A DNA stretch of 64,000 nucleotides from Prochlorococcus sp. AG-347-M15 (GCA_003281185.1 QCCS01000002.1:1-64000); one strand, 5' to 3'; numbered from the stretch's first letter, positions 19,365-28,745 are shown. Numbers and translations: made by a program. The notes: generated by a model not told the origin, from the letters alone.

Positions 19365-19976
19365 TCAACCTTTCATTAAATTTTTTTCAGAAAGATCTTT
19401 TTCTATAACTTCGTAACTGATTAATTTCAAAGCATTTCCATCTCTATTTATATCTAAACTTAAAAAACTATTTAAAAGTTCAAGGGGAAGCTCTCCTTTT
19501 ATGACTAATTTAAAATTTTTGTTTTTTAAATTTTTTAACTTTGAATCAGAACAAATTTTAATAACTATTTCTTTTTTTTTAGTATTTACAAAAACTAATT
19601 CTCCTCTAATAGAAAAATAATTATCTTTTAAATCTAATTCTTCTAATAATTTCGAAAAGTTAGTTTTAGAAGAATCATTTTGAAAATCATTTAGTTGGTA
19701 AGGATCCCAGATACCTGCCACCTGTAAATGCAAGTTTTCAGAATTTTTATTTTTTGGATAAACTATCCAGTAATAATTTTTCTTTAAATCAATATGCTTT
19801 TTTAGAAGTGATAATGCCTTACCTAAAATGACTGTTTCAATTTTTTCGCCTTTATTATCAGTTAGAAAGCCTCTATTTATTTGCTTGGTGTCATGAGGAA
19901 TAAATTTACCACTAACAATGCCAATTGCTCTGTACTGCAGTTGATTAGTAACTTTTGGGATAGGATTTTTTAACAT
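19365..19976 (-). CDS. Hypothetical protein, cyanobacterial type
   Basis: I do not assign this 203-residue protein. It starts at an ATG, has no signal peptide or membrane helix, and is rich in Lys. The N-terminal part reads QYRAIGIVSGKFIPHD and LHLQVAGIWDPYQLN, and a second segment reads YFSIRGELVFVNTKKKEIVIKI; these alternating strands suggest a small beta-barrel (OB-like) fold, which is inference only. It lies 39 bp upstream of larC on the same strand and 33 bp downstream of a small exported-protein gene, so a four-gene transcript with the flippase-like gene is possible. Confidence 0.65.
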   Translation of the reverse strand: MLKNPIPKVTNQLQYRAIGIVSGKFIPHDTKQINRGFLTDNKGEKIETVILGKALSLLKKHIDLKKNYYWIVYPKNKNSENLHLQVAGIWDPYQLNDFQNDSSKTNFSKLLEELDLKDNYFSIRGELVFVNTKKKEIVIKICSDSKLKNLKNKNFKLVIKGELPLELLNSFLSLDINRDGNALKLISYEVIEKDLSEKNLMKG

Positions 19977-20009
19977 TCTAAAAATTAAAAAATATAGTGT
20001 TTAGATTTC

Positions 20010-20294
20010 TTAATTTTCTTCCAAACTATTGAAAGATTCTAACGCATCGTCAATAGCATCAGAGGGATTAGTCGCATCATTAAGCATATTATTTCTTCTA
20101 ATCATTTCCACAATTTCAAATGGATTAGTTGGGATTGCTGAATTATCCTCATTAACTTTTGTTGTATTATCAATTTGTAATTCATCAAATAAATACTCAG
20201 CATTTAACAAATTACCTTTAAATGAAATTAAAGAAATTAAGAAAATTATTGAAGGTATAGGCTTAGGAAGAAATTTACAAAAATAAATTTTCAT
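20010..20294 (-). CDS. Small exported hypothetical protein (94 aa)
   Basis: Not recognised. From the ATG at 20294 (a TTG at 20309 would add five residues) it encodes a short basic start MKIYFCKFLPKPIPS, a hydrophobic core IIFLISLISF, and a possible cleavage near NLLNA, so it is probably exported. The mature part is short, acidic and rich in Asn, Asp and Ser (DINDALESFNSLEEN-like tail, ending with that last run). Function is unknown. It is divergent from xth across 71 bp. Confidence 0.5.
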   Translation of the reverse strand: MKIYFCKFLPKPIPSIIFLISLISFKGNLLNAEYLFDELQIDNTTKVNEDNSAIPTNPFEIVEMIRRNNMLNDATNPSDAIDDALESFNSLEEN

Positions 20295-20365
20295 TTTATT
20301 TAATTTCAAAATTCTTTAGTACTAAATATTTTTGCTAACTTAATTTTACATAAGATAGTAGAAAT

Positions 20366-21211
20366 TTGTTAATAGCAACTTGGAATGTTAACTCTGTAAG
20401 ATCAAGACTTTCACAAATAATCGATTGGATTAAACAAGTTAATCCCGAAATTCTGTGTCTGCAGGAAACAAAAGTCATGGATGCTAGTTTTCCAGTCGAA
20501 CCATTCCAAACATTAGGATATACAGTTGAAGTCTACGGACAAAAGTCATATAACGGTGTTGCAATTATCTCAAAAATTAAAGTTGAAAATATTAAGAAAG
20601 GGTTCCACCATCCTACAAAATATGATGAAAATATTGAAATTTTCCAAGATCAAAAAAGATTAATTTCTGCTGACATTAATGGGATTAAGTTCATAAATGT
20701 CTATGTGCCTAATGGCTCCTCAATAGAATCTGACAAGTTCAAATACAAAATAAGTTGGCTAAATAGTTTAGCTTCTTTTTTGGATGAGCAAGAAAAAAAA
20801 GGAGAATTAATCTGTCTCATGGGTGATTTTAATGTTGCTCCATCATCCTTGGATATTCATGATCCAAAAAAATATGAAGGAGGAATAATGGCTTCTGAAA
20901 TAGAGAGAAATGCACTAAATAATGTCTTGAAAGAAAGATTAATAGATTGTTTCAGGATTTTCGAAAAAAATACTGGCCATTGGAGTTGGTGGGATTACCG
21001 TAATAACGCATATGAATTAAATAAAGGTTGGAGAATAGACCATATATACATCAGCAAAGAACTGTCATCAAAACTTAAAAGTTGTGTCATAGACAGCCAA
21101 CCTAGAGGGAATTTGCGTCCAAGTGATCATGCCCCAGTAATGATAGATCTAAACTTGAACGATACAAATGAAGACTTTTTTGAGGATGAAGAAAGTTTTT
21201 TCGAAATATAA
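20366..21211 (+). CDS. xth: Exodeoxyribonuclease III / AP endonuclease
   Basis: Cuts DNA at abasic sites and degrades 3' ends in base-excision repair. The 281-residue protein shows the EEP-family catalytic motifs in order: TWNVNSVRSRL (5-15), LQETKV, GDFNVAPSSLDIHDP (with the Asp-Asn pair), WRIDHIYIS and the C-terminal SDHAPV. Start is TTG at 20366, since no ATG precedes the TWNVN motif in frame. The C-terminus ends in an acidic, Phe-rich tail (EDFFEDEESFFEI), which is not part of the catalytic fold. A 226-bp gap with no gene separates it from hemL. Confidence 0.93.
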   Translation: MLIATWNVNSVRSRLSQIIDWIKQVNPEILCLQETKVMDASFPVEPFQTLGYTVEVYGQKSYNGVAIISKIKVENIKKGFHHPTKYDENIEIFQDQKRLISADINGIKFINVYVPNGSSIESDKFKYKISWLNSLASFLDEQEKKGELICLMGDFNVAPSSLDIHDPKKYEGGIMASEIERNALNNVLKERLIDCFRIFEKNTGHWSWWDYRNNAYELNKGWRIDHIYISKELSSKLKSCVIDSQPRGNLRPSDHAPVMIDLNLNDTNEDFFEDEESFFEI

Positions 21212-21437
21212 ACAAAATAAATTAGATTTTTTTAATGCCCGAAAACGCTTATTAATAAAGAGTTATCTAGAATGGAAATGACTTTTACAATTTTTTCCAA
21301 AAAATTAATAATTTACAATCCTAACTATCGCAACAAAAATATCATAATGTAGAAATTCAAACTTATTGACAAAATTTTTACTTATTTCTAATTTAGAACA
21401 TGACAAGATTTTTCTCAAAACATCATTTAGTTAAATT

Positions 21438-22739
21438 GTGACTGACATATTAAATTGCACAAAATCAGAAGAAATCTTCTCTGCCGCGCAAGAATTAATG
21501 CCCGGAGGTGTTAGCTCTCCAGTAAGAGCTTTCAAGTCTGTAGGAGGTCAGCCAATTGTTTTTGATAGAGTCAAAGGACCTTTCGCCTGGGATATTGATG
21601 GAAATAGATATATCGACTACATAGGAAGTTGGGGACCTGCTATATGTGGTCATGCCCACCCCGAAGTTACAACGGCATTACAGGAAGCAATTGAGAAAGG
21701 TACTAGCTTCGGTGCACCTTGTATTTTAGAGAACAAGCTTGCTGAAATGGTAATAGATGCAGTCCCTTCTGTAGAAATGGTTAGATTCGTTAATAGCGGA
21801 ACCGAAGCCTGCATGGCTGTTTTAAGGCTTATGAGAGCATTTACTGGAAGAGATAAAGTTATTAAGTTTGATGGTTGCTATCACGGACATGCAGATATGT
21901 TTTTAGTAAAAGCAGGATCAGGTGTAGCCACTTTAGGTTTACCAGACTCCCCAGGGGTTCCACGAACAACAACTGCAAATACACTTACTGCTCCTTACAA
22001 TGATCTTGAAGCAGTTAAAAAATTATTTTCTGAAAATCCTGATGCCATTTCAGGTGTAATTCTTGAGCCTATTGTAGGAAATGCCGGATTTATTACTCCA
22101 GAACCAGGATTTTTGGAAGGATTAAGAGAATTAACTACTGAGAATGGATCCTTATTAGTTTTTGATGAAGTGATGACCGGATTCAGAATTAGTTATGGAG
22201 GTGCTCAAGAAAAATTCGGGGTTACTCCTGATTTAACAACACTTGGGAAAGTAATCGGTGGAGGTCTACCTGTTGGAGCTTATGGAGGTAAAAAGGAAAT
22301 AATGTCAATGGTTGCTCCTTCCGGACCGGTCTACCAAGCAGGAACTTTGAGCGGAAACCCACTTGCAATGACTGCTGGAATAAAAACTCTTGAACTTCTA
22401 AAACAAGAAGGTACTTACGAGAAACTAGATTCAACAACTTCTAGATTAATTGAAGGAATAATCCAGTCTGCAGAAAATAACGGTATAGCTATAAATGGGG
22501 GTAGTGTAAGCGCTATGTTCGGATTTTTCTTGTGTGATGGGCCTGTTAGGAACTTTGATGAAGCCAAAACAAATGATGCTGAACTTTTTGGTAAGTTGCA
22601 TAGAGAGATGCTTCAAAGAGGAATTTATCTAGCACCAAGTCCTTTTGAAGCTGGTTTCACATCACTCTCTCACAGCGAAGAAGAAATTGATAAAACTATT
22701 GAGGCTTTTGATCAATCTTTTAATGCAATAAAGGGTTAA
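21438..22739 (+). CDS. hemL: Glutamate-1-semialdehyde 2,1-aminomutase
   Basis: PLP enzyme that turns glutamate-1-semialdehyde into 5-aminolevulinate, the entry to chlorophyll and heme. The 433-residue protein has the substrate-gating [12 protein letters not shown] (21-32), NSGTEACM (119-126), DGCYHGHAD (145-153), DEVMTGFR (243-250) and the PLP lysine in [16 protein letters not shown] (Lys271). It begins at GTG (21438). Its base composition is noticeably less AT-rich than neighbours, as expected for a highly expressed gene. It converges on the prohibitin-like gene with a 10-bp gap. Confidence 0.97.
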   Translation: MTDILNCTKSEEIFSAAQELMPGGVSSPVRAFKSVGGQPIVFDRVKGPFAWDIDGNRYIDYIGSWGPAICGHAHPEVTTALQEAIEKGTSFGAPCILENKLAEMVIDAVPSVEMVRFVNSGTEACMAVLRLMRAFTGRDKVIKFDGCYHGHADMFLVKAGSGVATLGLPDSPGVPRTTTANTLTAPYNDLEAVKKLFSENPDAISGVILEPIVGNAGFITPEPGFLEGLRELTTENGSLLVFDEVMTGFRISYGGAQEKFGVTPDLTTLGKVIGGGLPVGAYGGKKEIMSMVAPSGPVYQAGTLSGNPLAMTAGIKTLELLKQEGTYEKLDSTTSRLIEGIIQSAENNGIAINGGSVSAMFGFFLCDGPVRNFDEAKTNDAELFGKLHREMLQRGIYLAPSPFEAGFTSLSHSEEEIDKTIEAFDQSFNAIKG

Positions 22740-22749
22740 TTTTTAAAAA

Positions 22750-23553
22750 TTATCTTTTTCCACCTACTATTACTGGTGGACTGCCTCCTTCTGAACCTGG
22801 TAGGCCAGGAACAACTTGCGTACTACCATCCCATTTGTCAAGGAACAATTTGAAAAGGACTTGATCGTCAAGACTTCTATTTAATGTCTCATATCTAAGA
22901 GCTTCTTGCTCAGCAATTTCTACTTCTGTCTTTGCTCTAAGCAATTGTTGACCAGCTATTTGCTTTTGTTCAATAGCAGCTCTATATTCCTCAGCAATTT
23001 CTAATCCTGTAAGATCTAAACTTTTAACATCTACATAATCGAAAGAATTTAATTCTTGAGCAACAGTATCGCCTACTTTTTCAGAAATTACTGCGAATTC
23101 AGTAGCAATTGTTTCTAGCTCATATTGAGAAAAAACTGATTTTAAAGCTTTTAGTAAAGATGGCTGAACAATTTTTTGATAAACATCGCTATTTCTGCTT
23201 GCAATAGTTGCAAAGATTCTTCCTGCCTCATTAGGTTTTACTGAATATTTAACAGTGGCTGTAGCTCTAATAACCTGAAGATCTTTAGTTAAAGTTTCAA
23301 ATTTTTCTGGTTGAACCTGAGTTTTTATATCAAATGGGTATACAGACTGTATAAATGGAAGTTTAAAGTTTAAACCAGCTCTTCTAGAGGGGCCACTAAC
23401 TTTTCCTAAAGTTGTAACTACTGCAACTTGTCCAGAAGGAACGACAAACAGAGATTGAGTGAGCAAAAGAAAGCCTGTAAAAGACAATACAATTAATAAT
23501 GTTGCTGTGCCACCAGGACCTGTTGGTGTGACATTTTTAAAGGAAGTTGACAT
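22750..23553 (-). CDS. Prohibitin-like SPFH domain protein
   Basis: A 267-residue SPFH/Band 7 protein, a membrane-anchored scaffold that oligomerises into rings and is often linked to FtsH protease control. One membrane helix lies at about residues 18-38 (ATLLIVLSFTGFLLLTQSLF region), followed by the Band 7 domain (VPSGQVAVVTTLGKVSG to about residue 200), and a helical C-terminal segment EQKQIAGQQLLRAKTEVEIAEQEALR, read in two halves, that should form the coiled coil. The extreme C-terminus is Gly/Pro-rich. It converges on hemL. A small hypothetical gene lies 112 bp upstream on the same strand. Confidence 0.9.
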   Translation of the reverse strand: MSTSFKNVTPTGPGGTATLLIVLSFTGFLLLTQSLFVVPSGQVAVVTTLGKVSGPSRRAGLNFKLPFIQSVYPFDIKTQVQPEKFETLTKDLQVIRATATVKYSVKPNEAGRIFATIASRNSDVYQKIVQPSLLKALKSVFSQYELETIATEFAVISEKVGDTVAQELNSFDYVDVKSLDLTGLEIAEEYRAAIEQKQIAGQQLLRAKTEVEIAEQEALRYETLNRSLDDQVLFKLFLDKWDGSTQVVPGLPGSEGGSPPVIVGGKR

Positions 23554-23665
23554 TAAATTTTTACTTTTAATTAATCATATTTAAATAGACTAATTAGTGC
23601 ATTAATAAGGTATTTAATTAAAATAATTTTTTAATAATTGTAGAAGAAAATGTAAATATTATTTT

Positions 23666-23872
23666 TTAGATATTGGATTTAAATTCTTGCAAAAGTTGTA
23701 AATAAAGGTCCTCATCTATCTCTCTTATGTCATATTCAGATGGTAAAACACCATGCTTATGTTCATGAACTGCCATCCAACAAAATTTTTCTATTTCTCC
23801 CAATGAAAAACGAGGATATTTTTTTACTTTTTCAAACAAGTCTTTAAGAAGAGATTCTGGATAATCAGCCAT
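23666..23872 (-). CDS. Small conserved-looking hypothetical protein (68 aa)
   Basis: Not recognised. A 68-residue soluble acidic protein starting at ATG (MADYPESLLKDLFEKVKKYP), with a central WMAVHEHKHG stretch containing three clustered histidines that could bind a metal, and an acidic helix DEDLYLQLLQEFKSNI at the end. It has no signal or membrane segment. It is 27 bp downstream of yajQ on the same strand, so probably part of that transcript. The His cluster is an observation only; I do not infer a function from it. Confidence 0.6.
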   Translation of the reverse strand: MADYPESLLKDLFEKVKKYPRFSLGEIEKFCWMAVHEHKHGVLPSEYDIREIDEDLYLQLLQEFKSNI

Positions 23873-23899
23873 ATTTTTGAAGTAATCTTACCCAAAATC

Positions 23900-24397
23900 T
23901 TATCTAAAGTTATTAGCTTTTAGAGGTATGTTCAAGGACTCTTCCAATTCACTAACAAGCTTAATTGCTAATTGAAGATCATTTTTGCTTTTACTAGATA
24001 CCCTAAGTATTTCTCCATTGATACTTACATTAATCTTTTTTATTTGATCTCTAATATTTTTGCTGATTTTTTTTGCTATTTCTTGTTTAATTCCTTTTTT
24101 TAGAAGAATTGTCTGTTTGACTCTATTCCCACTAACTATTTCAATTTGACCGTAATCAAAAATTTTTAAAGATAAGTTTCTTTTTGTAGCTTTTTGTCTA
24201 ATTATGTCATTTACTGCATTTAGGGTTAGTTCGCTATTTGTAGTTATGAGGATATGTTCTTTATCTAAATCAACTAAAGTATCTGTGCCCTTAAGATCGT
24301 AGCGCTGAGAAATTTCCCTTTTCACTTGATCCAAAGTGTTGACTAATTCCTGTCTTTCAAAATCAGAAACTACATCAAAAGAAAAACTTTCTGCCAT
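23900..24397 (-). CDS. YajQ family nucleotide-binding protein (UPF0234)
   Basis: A 165-residue YajQ/UPF0234 protein with two ferredoxin-like domains. Homologs bind nucleotides, and some bind c-di-GMP. The N-terminal family signature FSFDVVSDFERQELVNTLDQ and the motif SQRYDLKGTDTLVDLDK are both present, as is the conserved C-terminal IKKINVSINGEILRVSSKSK region read as two parts. Length is normal. The start is ATG. It lies 66 bp downstream of the SLOG-fold gene on the same strand. The role in cyanobacteria is not established. Confidence 0.93.
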   Translation of the reverse strand: MAESFSFDVVSDFERQELVNTLDQVKREISQRYDLKGTDTLVDLDKEHILITTNSELTLNAVNDIIRQKATKRNLSLKIFDYGQIEIVSGNRVKQTILLKKGIKQEIAKKISKNIRDQIKKINVSINGEILRVSSKSKNDLQLAIKLVSELEESLNIPLKANNFR

Positions 24398-24463
24398 CGT
24401 AAATAATTAAACGCTAAACATTATTAGCATAAATCTTATTTAAATGAGGGGAAATGGATTAAT

Positions 24464-24976
24464 TTAATCAAAAAATAACAAACTTACCAATTTACCCATT
24501 TCTTCAGCACACCTACAACTATTTAGTAAGGTTTCACTATCATGAAATGCAAAACATATTAACTGATCACACCTATTGATAATTTCTTGATTACAAAGGC
24601 TGCTCGCAAGGGGTAAAGGCAATTCATCATTTTCACTTTTTTCAACCAAATGCATAACCTTTTCAAGTTGCTCTTTGATTTCGGGTATTTGTCTATCTAG
24701 ACTTTGTGGTAATAAAACAGTTAATAATGATGGATTTATATCTAATACAGCACGAATAACCGCGGCATTTACCCCTTGAGATCCAGATGTAAGAATATTA
24801 TGGCCCTCCTCTGCCAAAGACCTTGCTATCAACTCAATTAAGTGGATATCGACAACTGGTACATGTCTACTGCCCAAAAAAGCTATCCTCCTTTTCCCAT
24901 TATCTTGGAGTTTTGCGAGTTCTTGAGCTAGGGCATCAACGCCTTCGGTTGCTGGTAGATCTAAAGAGCGACTCAA
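24464..24976 (-). CDS. SLOG-fold (DprA/LOG-like) nucleotide-binding protein
   Basis: A 170-residue Rossmann-like protein that resembles the SLOG superfamily, whose members bind nucleotides or nucleotide-derived ligands. The pattern is visible as IAFLGSRHVP (31-40), a helix, EEGHNILTSGSQGVNAAVIRAVL (56-78 region, split here by GSQGVN at 65-70), and a C-terminal CDQLICFAFHDSETL strand-loop. It has no DNA-processing winged helix, so it is not full DprA. The start is TTG (24976) with AGGA about 11 bases upstream. The P-loop/DRTGG gene is 25 bp upstream on the same strand, so the two are probably co-expressed. Family assignment is by pattern only. Confidence 0.65.
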   Translation of the reverse strand: MSRSLDLPATEGVDALAQELAKLQDNGKRRIAFLGSRHVPVVDIHLIELIARSLAEEGHNILTSGSQGVNAAVIRAVLDINPSLLTVLLPQSLDRQIPEIKEQLEKVMHLVEKSENDELPLPLASSLCNQEIINRCDQLICFAFHDSETLLNSCRCAEEMGKLVSLLFFD

Positions 24977-25001
24977 AATAAAAATGTTCCTATATTAATA
25001 A

Positions 25002-26111
25002 TTAGCATTTATCTGAAAAATTGCAGGGGAAATCTATCTTTTCAAAAATTCTCGTAAGATTTACATGTTCCTGAACTAATTGGATAGCATAAGAAGCTTT
25101 AATTGATTCATGTATTCTGACATGTCCAAAAGCTTGTTCAATAATTTCTACTGTAGCGAGAGTGTCTAATTCAACTTTTAAAATTGGCACCTCCAATTCC
25201 TCCGCTCTATGAATTAATTGTGACAAAGGTTCTCCCAAACCAGTCAAAATAAGGCATTGAGTTGAAGCTTCCAAAGCCGCAAGTTGGATATCAGTTCTGT
25301 CAGCTCCTGTGACAACAGCCATGTTTCGTCTTCTTCTAAAAAATTCCATTGCAGAGTTGACGCCCATTGCACCAATACTTAATGTCTCAACAAGTAATTG
25401 ATCTTTTTCAGAACAACAAATTACTTGGGCATCTAATCTTCTTATAAGTTCACCGACAGTGACACTTCTAAGAAGTGGTGATTTTGGCAGCACCCCAAAT
25501 ACTTCAATATTCATGGCTGTTAGAGAAGGTATTATTTCTTTTTTGATTTTTTCAACTTCTTGAGGCAAAACTGCATTCAATACTACTCCGGCAAAATGCT
25601 CTCCTAATTGTTTTTTCGCATCAAGAAGCGCATCTACGCTTTTACAATCTTCCCATAAATTAACAATTAAAACTTTTGCATCTAAACTCTCAGCTAACTG
25701 TGGAAGACTCAAACCATAAATCATTCCTTCGTAGAGGCTTCCAGCTGCTTCAAGGATATTTAAACCTTCAAAATCGTCATTAACCAATTCCTCAATTTGA
25801 TCAAAACCTTTTCCAGGGAGTAGGTCTTTATTAAAAATTCTTTTTTCAGCTGATATATTATCCAATAACCCTACTGAAGAAATTAAATACTGCTCTCCAA
25901 TATTCAAGGTGGATCCAATAAATTTTACATCATCATCAATTAATCCTTCATAAGAAATTGAAGGTAGATTTGTAAGTTCTGTACATGTTGCCAGAGGTTT
26001 ACCAATACGTACTTTTTTTTTCTCTTGTAAGATTCTTTTTGCTATACCAAGAACCAATGCAGACTTACCACTAAATGGCTCACATGACCCAATTAATAAT
26101 ATATCGCTCAT
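25002..26111 (-). CDS. P-loop (BioD-like) plus DRTGG domain protein, phosphotransacetylase N-terminal type
   Basis: A 369-residue protein with an N-terminal dethiobiotin synthetase-like ATPase domain (P-loop GSCEPFSGKS, 8-17; conserved EAAGSLYEGM near 121-130; VVLNAVLP at 177-184) and a C-terminal DRTGG-type domain (about 215-330, with VTGADRTDIQLAAL at 267-280). The same arrangement forms the regulatory N-terminus of long phosphate acetyltransferases, but the acetyltransferase domain is missing, so this is a stand-alone regulatory or sensor module. The ligand is unknown. The start is ATG, and the SLOG-fold gene follows after 25 bp. Confidence 0.8.
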   Translation of the reverse strand: MSDILLIGSCEPFSGKSALVLGIAKRILQEKKKVRIGKPLATCTELTNLPSISYEGLIDDDVKFIGSTLNIGEQYLISSVGLLDNISAEKRIFNKDLLPGKGFDQIEELVNDDFEGLNILEAAGSLYEGMIYGLSLPQLAESLDAKVLIVNLWEDCKSVDALLDAKKQLGEHFAGVVLNAVLPQEVEKIKKEIIPSLTAMNIEVFGVLPKSPLLRSVTVGELIRRLDAQVICCSEKDQLLVETLSIGAMGVNSAMEFFRRRRNMAVVTGADRTDIQLAALEASTQCLILTGLGEPLSQLIHRAEELEVPILKVELDTLATVEIIEQAFGHVRIHESIKASYAIQLVQEHVNLTRIFEKIDFPCNFSDKC

Positions 26112-26232
26112 AATTAATAAAATATATCAATAGGTTAAAGATAATATTTTTTTAGAACTAAACAAATATTTATTTATGAGTTTTAATCAAATAAATAAAT
26201 AATTTTAGGTAAATTTATTTTAGTTAATTGTT

Positions 26233-26958
26233 ATGTCATCACAAGCAAATAAAATGAAAAATGGAAAGACGGTAGGGATTACTGGAGCTTCAGGCTCTTT
26301 AGGAAAAGAACTAACAAAGTTGTTTCGGCAGAAAGGATATAAAGTAATTGGATTTACTCATAGTAAAACTGATTCTGAATTAAATCACGAATCACCTAAT
26401 GAATGGATTAAGTGGGAATGTGGTAAGGAATCGAGATTAAAAAAGCATTTAAAGAAAATAGACATTTTAATTTTGAATCATGGAATTTATAACTTAAGTC
26501 GAGAAAACAGCAATTTTGAAAATTCAATAGAAATAAATGCATTAAGCAAATTCAAATTTTTAAATTTATTTGAAGATATCGCCCAAAATAATCAGTCATT
26601 TATAAAAAAAGAAATTTGGATAAATACATCTGAAGCAGAAATATTGCCAGCCCTTAATCCTTCATATGAGATAAGTAAATCTCTTATAGGTCAATTAGTT
26701 TCTTTTAAAAAAAATCTTCTTGACAAAGATTCTAAAAGAAAATTTATTATTAAAAAAATCATCTTAGGGCCTTTCAAATCAAAACTAAACCCTATCGGAA
26801 TAATGAGTCCCCAATTTGTATCTAGAAAGATTTTTGATTTAGCCAATTCAAAAAGATACTTAGTAATAATAAGTCCTAACCCTCTAAGCTATCTACTTTT
26901 CCCATTAAAAGAATTTTTAAACTTTTTATATTGCCAAATTATTTATAAATACAAATAA
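26233..26958 (+). CDS. Short-chain dehydrogenase/reductase family protein
   Basis: A 241-residue SDR with an N-terminal NAD(P)-binding loop GITGASGSLGKELTKLF (15-31; G-x-x-x-G-x-G pattern), a LNHGIYN segment where most members have NNAG, a Ser in WINTSE and the catalytic pair in YEISK (Y-x-x-x-K). The altered NNAG (to NHG) and the very basic C-terminal half set it apart from classical fatty-acid or sugar SDRs; the substrate is not known. A hydrophobic C-terminal stretch (PLSYLLFPLKEFLNFLYCQI) could associate with the membrane. It converges on map with a 6-bp gap. Confidence 0.8.
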   Translation: MSSQANKMKNGKTVGITGASGSLGKELTKLFRQKGYKVIGFTHSKTDSELNHESPNEWIKWECGKESRLKKHLKKIDILILNHGIYNLSRENSNFENSIEINALSKFKFLNLFEDIAQNNQSFIKKEIWINTSEAEILPALNPSYEISKSLIGQLVSFKKNLLDKDSKRKFIIKKIILGPFKSKLNPIGIMSPQFVSRKIFDLANSKRYLVIISPNPLSYLLFPLKEFLNFLYCQIIYKYK

Positions 26959-26964
26959 TAGTTT

Positions 26965-27804
26965 CTAAAAATTTCTATCTGTCAATATTTCAATACCATC
27001 TTTCAAAACAACTATTGTATGTTCCCATTGCGCCGATAATTTTCCATCTTTTGTTATCACGGTCCATCTATCATTTAATGTTTTACAAAATTTAGTTCCC
27101 TCATTAACGATAGGTTCAACAGCTAATGTCATCCCTTCACGTAGGACGACGTTGGGTAATTCTTTAGTCCGAAAATTAAATACTGATGGTTCTTCATGAA
27201 GATTTCTTCCAACTCCATGGCCTGTGTAATCTTCAACGACACTAAAGCCATTTTTTATAACAATATCTTCGATTTCTCCAGCGATTTCAAAAAGTGTGTT
27301 CCCTGCTTTAATTTTAGAAAGCCCAGCATACAATGCTTCATAAGCTACATCACTAAGTTTTTGGGTCTTTGAACTAACTTCTCCTACACAAATTGATATG
27401 CAACTGTCTCCGTGGAAGCCATCTAAATATGCTCCTGTATCAATTTTAACTAAGTCACCATTTTTAATTATTTTATTTTTGTTTGGTATCCCATGGACAA
27501 CTTCATTATTAATGCTAGCGCAAATGCTAGAAGGGAAACCATGGTAGCCCTTAAAGCTTGGTACAGCTCCAAAACTTTTGATCCTCTTCTCTGCAAAATC
27601 ATCTAAATCTTTTGTGCTCATTCCAGGCTTAATTAAATCATTTATTTCCCTCAAAACTGTTGCAACTATCCTGCTAGATTTTTTCATCAAATTTATTTCA
27701 CGTGCAGACTTAATTTCGATCCCTCTTCTTCTCTGTATAAAGGGAACTTGATCATTAGTTTTTGAATTATTTTTATTTAATAAAAGATCTGCAAAATGTC
27801 TCAT
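26965..27804 (-). CDS. map: Type I methionine aminopeptidase
   Basis: Removes the initiator methionine from new proteins. The 279-residue enzyme has an N-terminal extension of about 30 residues, then the pita-bread fold with all five metal ligands visible: Asp and Asp in IDTGAYLDGFHGDS, His in TGHGVGRNLHEEP, Glu in AVEPIV and Glu in WEHTIVV. The start is ATG. The extension (about residues 1-30) has no zinc or SEC-C motif, so its purpose is unclear. It is divergent from the small PepSY gene and converges on the SDR gene. Confidence 0.95.
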   Translation of the reverse strand: MRHFADLLLNKNNSKTNDQVPFIQRRRGIEIKSAREINLMKKSSRIVATVLREINDLIKPGMSTKDLDDFAEKRIKSFGAVPSFKGYHGFPSSICASINNEVVHGIPNKNKIIKNGDLVKIDTGAYLDGFHGDSCISICVGEVSSKTQKLSDVAYEALYAGLSKIKAGNTLFEIAGEIEDIVIKNGFSVVEDYTGHGVGRNLHEEPSVFNFRTKELPNVVLREGMTLAVEPIVNEGTKFCKTLNDRWTVITKDGKLSAQWEHTIVVLKDGIEILTDRNF

Positions 27805-27895
27805 TGGAATAAATAATAGTAATAGGTAAATATCATCAAAATAGCCATAATAATCTTGGCTATCTTAAATCTATCAATAACAATTGGAAACAGGA

Positions 27896-28204
27896 ATGAA
27901 ATTTTTATCTAATTCTAGGAAATTTCACAAAGCTTTGGCGCCTTGGGTTGTTCTTCCATTATTTATGTCTTCAATTACAGGGCTTCTCTATAGGGTTTCT
28001 AAAGATTTATTAGGTTACTCAAGAGATCAAGTGCATTGGTTAATGTCCCTACATGAAGGCGAATGGCTAGGAAATAATGGAGAACTAATATATGTATTAT
28101 TGAATTCCATAGGGGTTTTATGGATGCTCATAACAGGATTCCAAATGTTTTCAAAAACAATTTCATTTACTAAAAAGGTTACTAAAGGCGAGTCAAAAGG
28201 TTAA
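27896..28204 (+). CDS. Short PepSY-associated transmembrane protein
   Basis: A 102-residue membrane protein with two hydrophobic helices (about 15-33 and 64-85) and a short loop. It resembles one segment of PepSY_TM proteins: [25 protein letters not shown], read in two parts, is the family-like start, and His11, His47 and His53 lie near the membrane faces where such proteins may hold heme. Full-length family members are much longer, so this is a reduced or single-module form. I chose the ATG at 27896 over an upstream TTG at 27884 that would add MET-G. rplS follows 32 bp downstream. Confidence 0.65.
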   Translation: MKFLSNSRKFHKALAPWVVLPLFMSSITGLLYRVSKDLLGYSRDQVHWLMSLHEGEWLGNNGELIYVLLNSIGVLWMLITGFQMFSKTISFTKKVTKGESKG

Positions 28205-28236
28205 GATATAAAACTTGTAGGACAATATGGACCAAA

Positions 28237-28707
28237 ATGACTAAAGAGCAAAAAGAAAATGAATTAGAAACCAGTATTAAAACTGACGGATCAATTGATG
28301 TGGCAGATGAAAAAGAAGTAAAAAGTTTGGTTTCTGAAAATACACAAAATGTAAGTGTTTCGAATCTTATTCAGGAATTTGAGAATAAACAATTAAAAAA
28401 AGAATTACCTGAAATTTATGTTGGGGACACCGTTAAAGTTGGAGTGAAAATTACAGAAGGTAACAAAGAAAGAGTCCAACCTTACGAAGGTGTTGTTATA
28501 GCAAAAAGACATGGAGGTCTTCACCAGACAATTACAGTTAGAAGAATTTTCCAAGGCATAGGTGTGGAAAGAGTATTTATGCTACATAGTCCACAAGTTG
28601 CCTCTCTAAAAGTCGAACGCAGAGGTAAAGTAAGAAGAGCTAAGTTATTCTATCTAAGAGATAGAGTAGGAAAAGCTACTCGCGTTAAACAACGCTTTGA
28701 TCGATAA
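28237..28707 (+). CDS. rplS: 50S ribosomal protein L19
   Basis: Structural protein of the large subunit at the 30S-50S interface. The 156-residue form has an acidic, disordered N-terminal extension of about 45 residues before the conserved core starting at [23 protein letters not shown] (read in two parts). The core has [22 protein letters not shown] and the signature [37 protein letters not shown], also in pieces. The extension is not found in E. coli L19 (about 115 residues) but is common in cyanobacteria. tRNA-Trp begins 53 bp downstream. Confidence 0.96.
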   Translation: MTKEQKENELETSIKTDGSIDVADEKEVKSLVSENTQNVSVSNLIQEFENKQLKKELPEIYVGDTVKVGVKITEGNKERVQPYEGVVIAKRHGGLHQTITVRRIFQGIGVERVFMLHSPQVASLKVERRGKVRRAKLFYLRDRVGKATRVKQRFDR

Positions 28708-28745
28708 AGTTGTAAACTAATCAACTTATTGTTCACAAAGACGCT

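Noticed and set aside
22738..22751. AATTTTTAAAAATT palindrome between hemL and the prohibitin-like gene
   Set aside because: Pure A/T dyads are frequent by chance in this composition and there is no supporting context beyond convergent ends.
28707..28727. Hairpin AAGTTG/CAACTT after rplS
   Set aside because: Six-base stem with a nine-base loop and no T-run; too weak to call a terminator.
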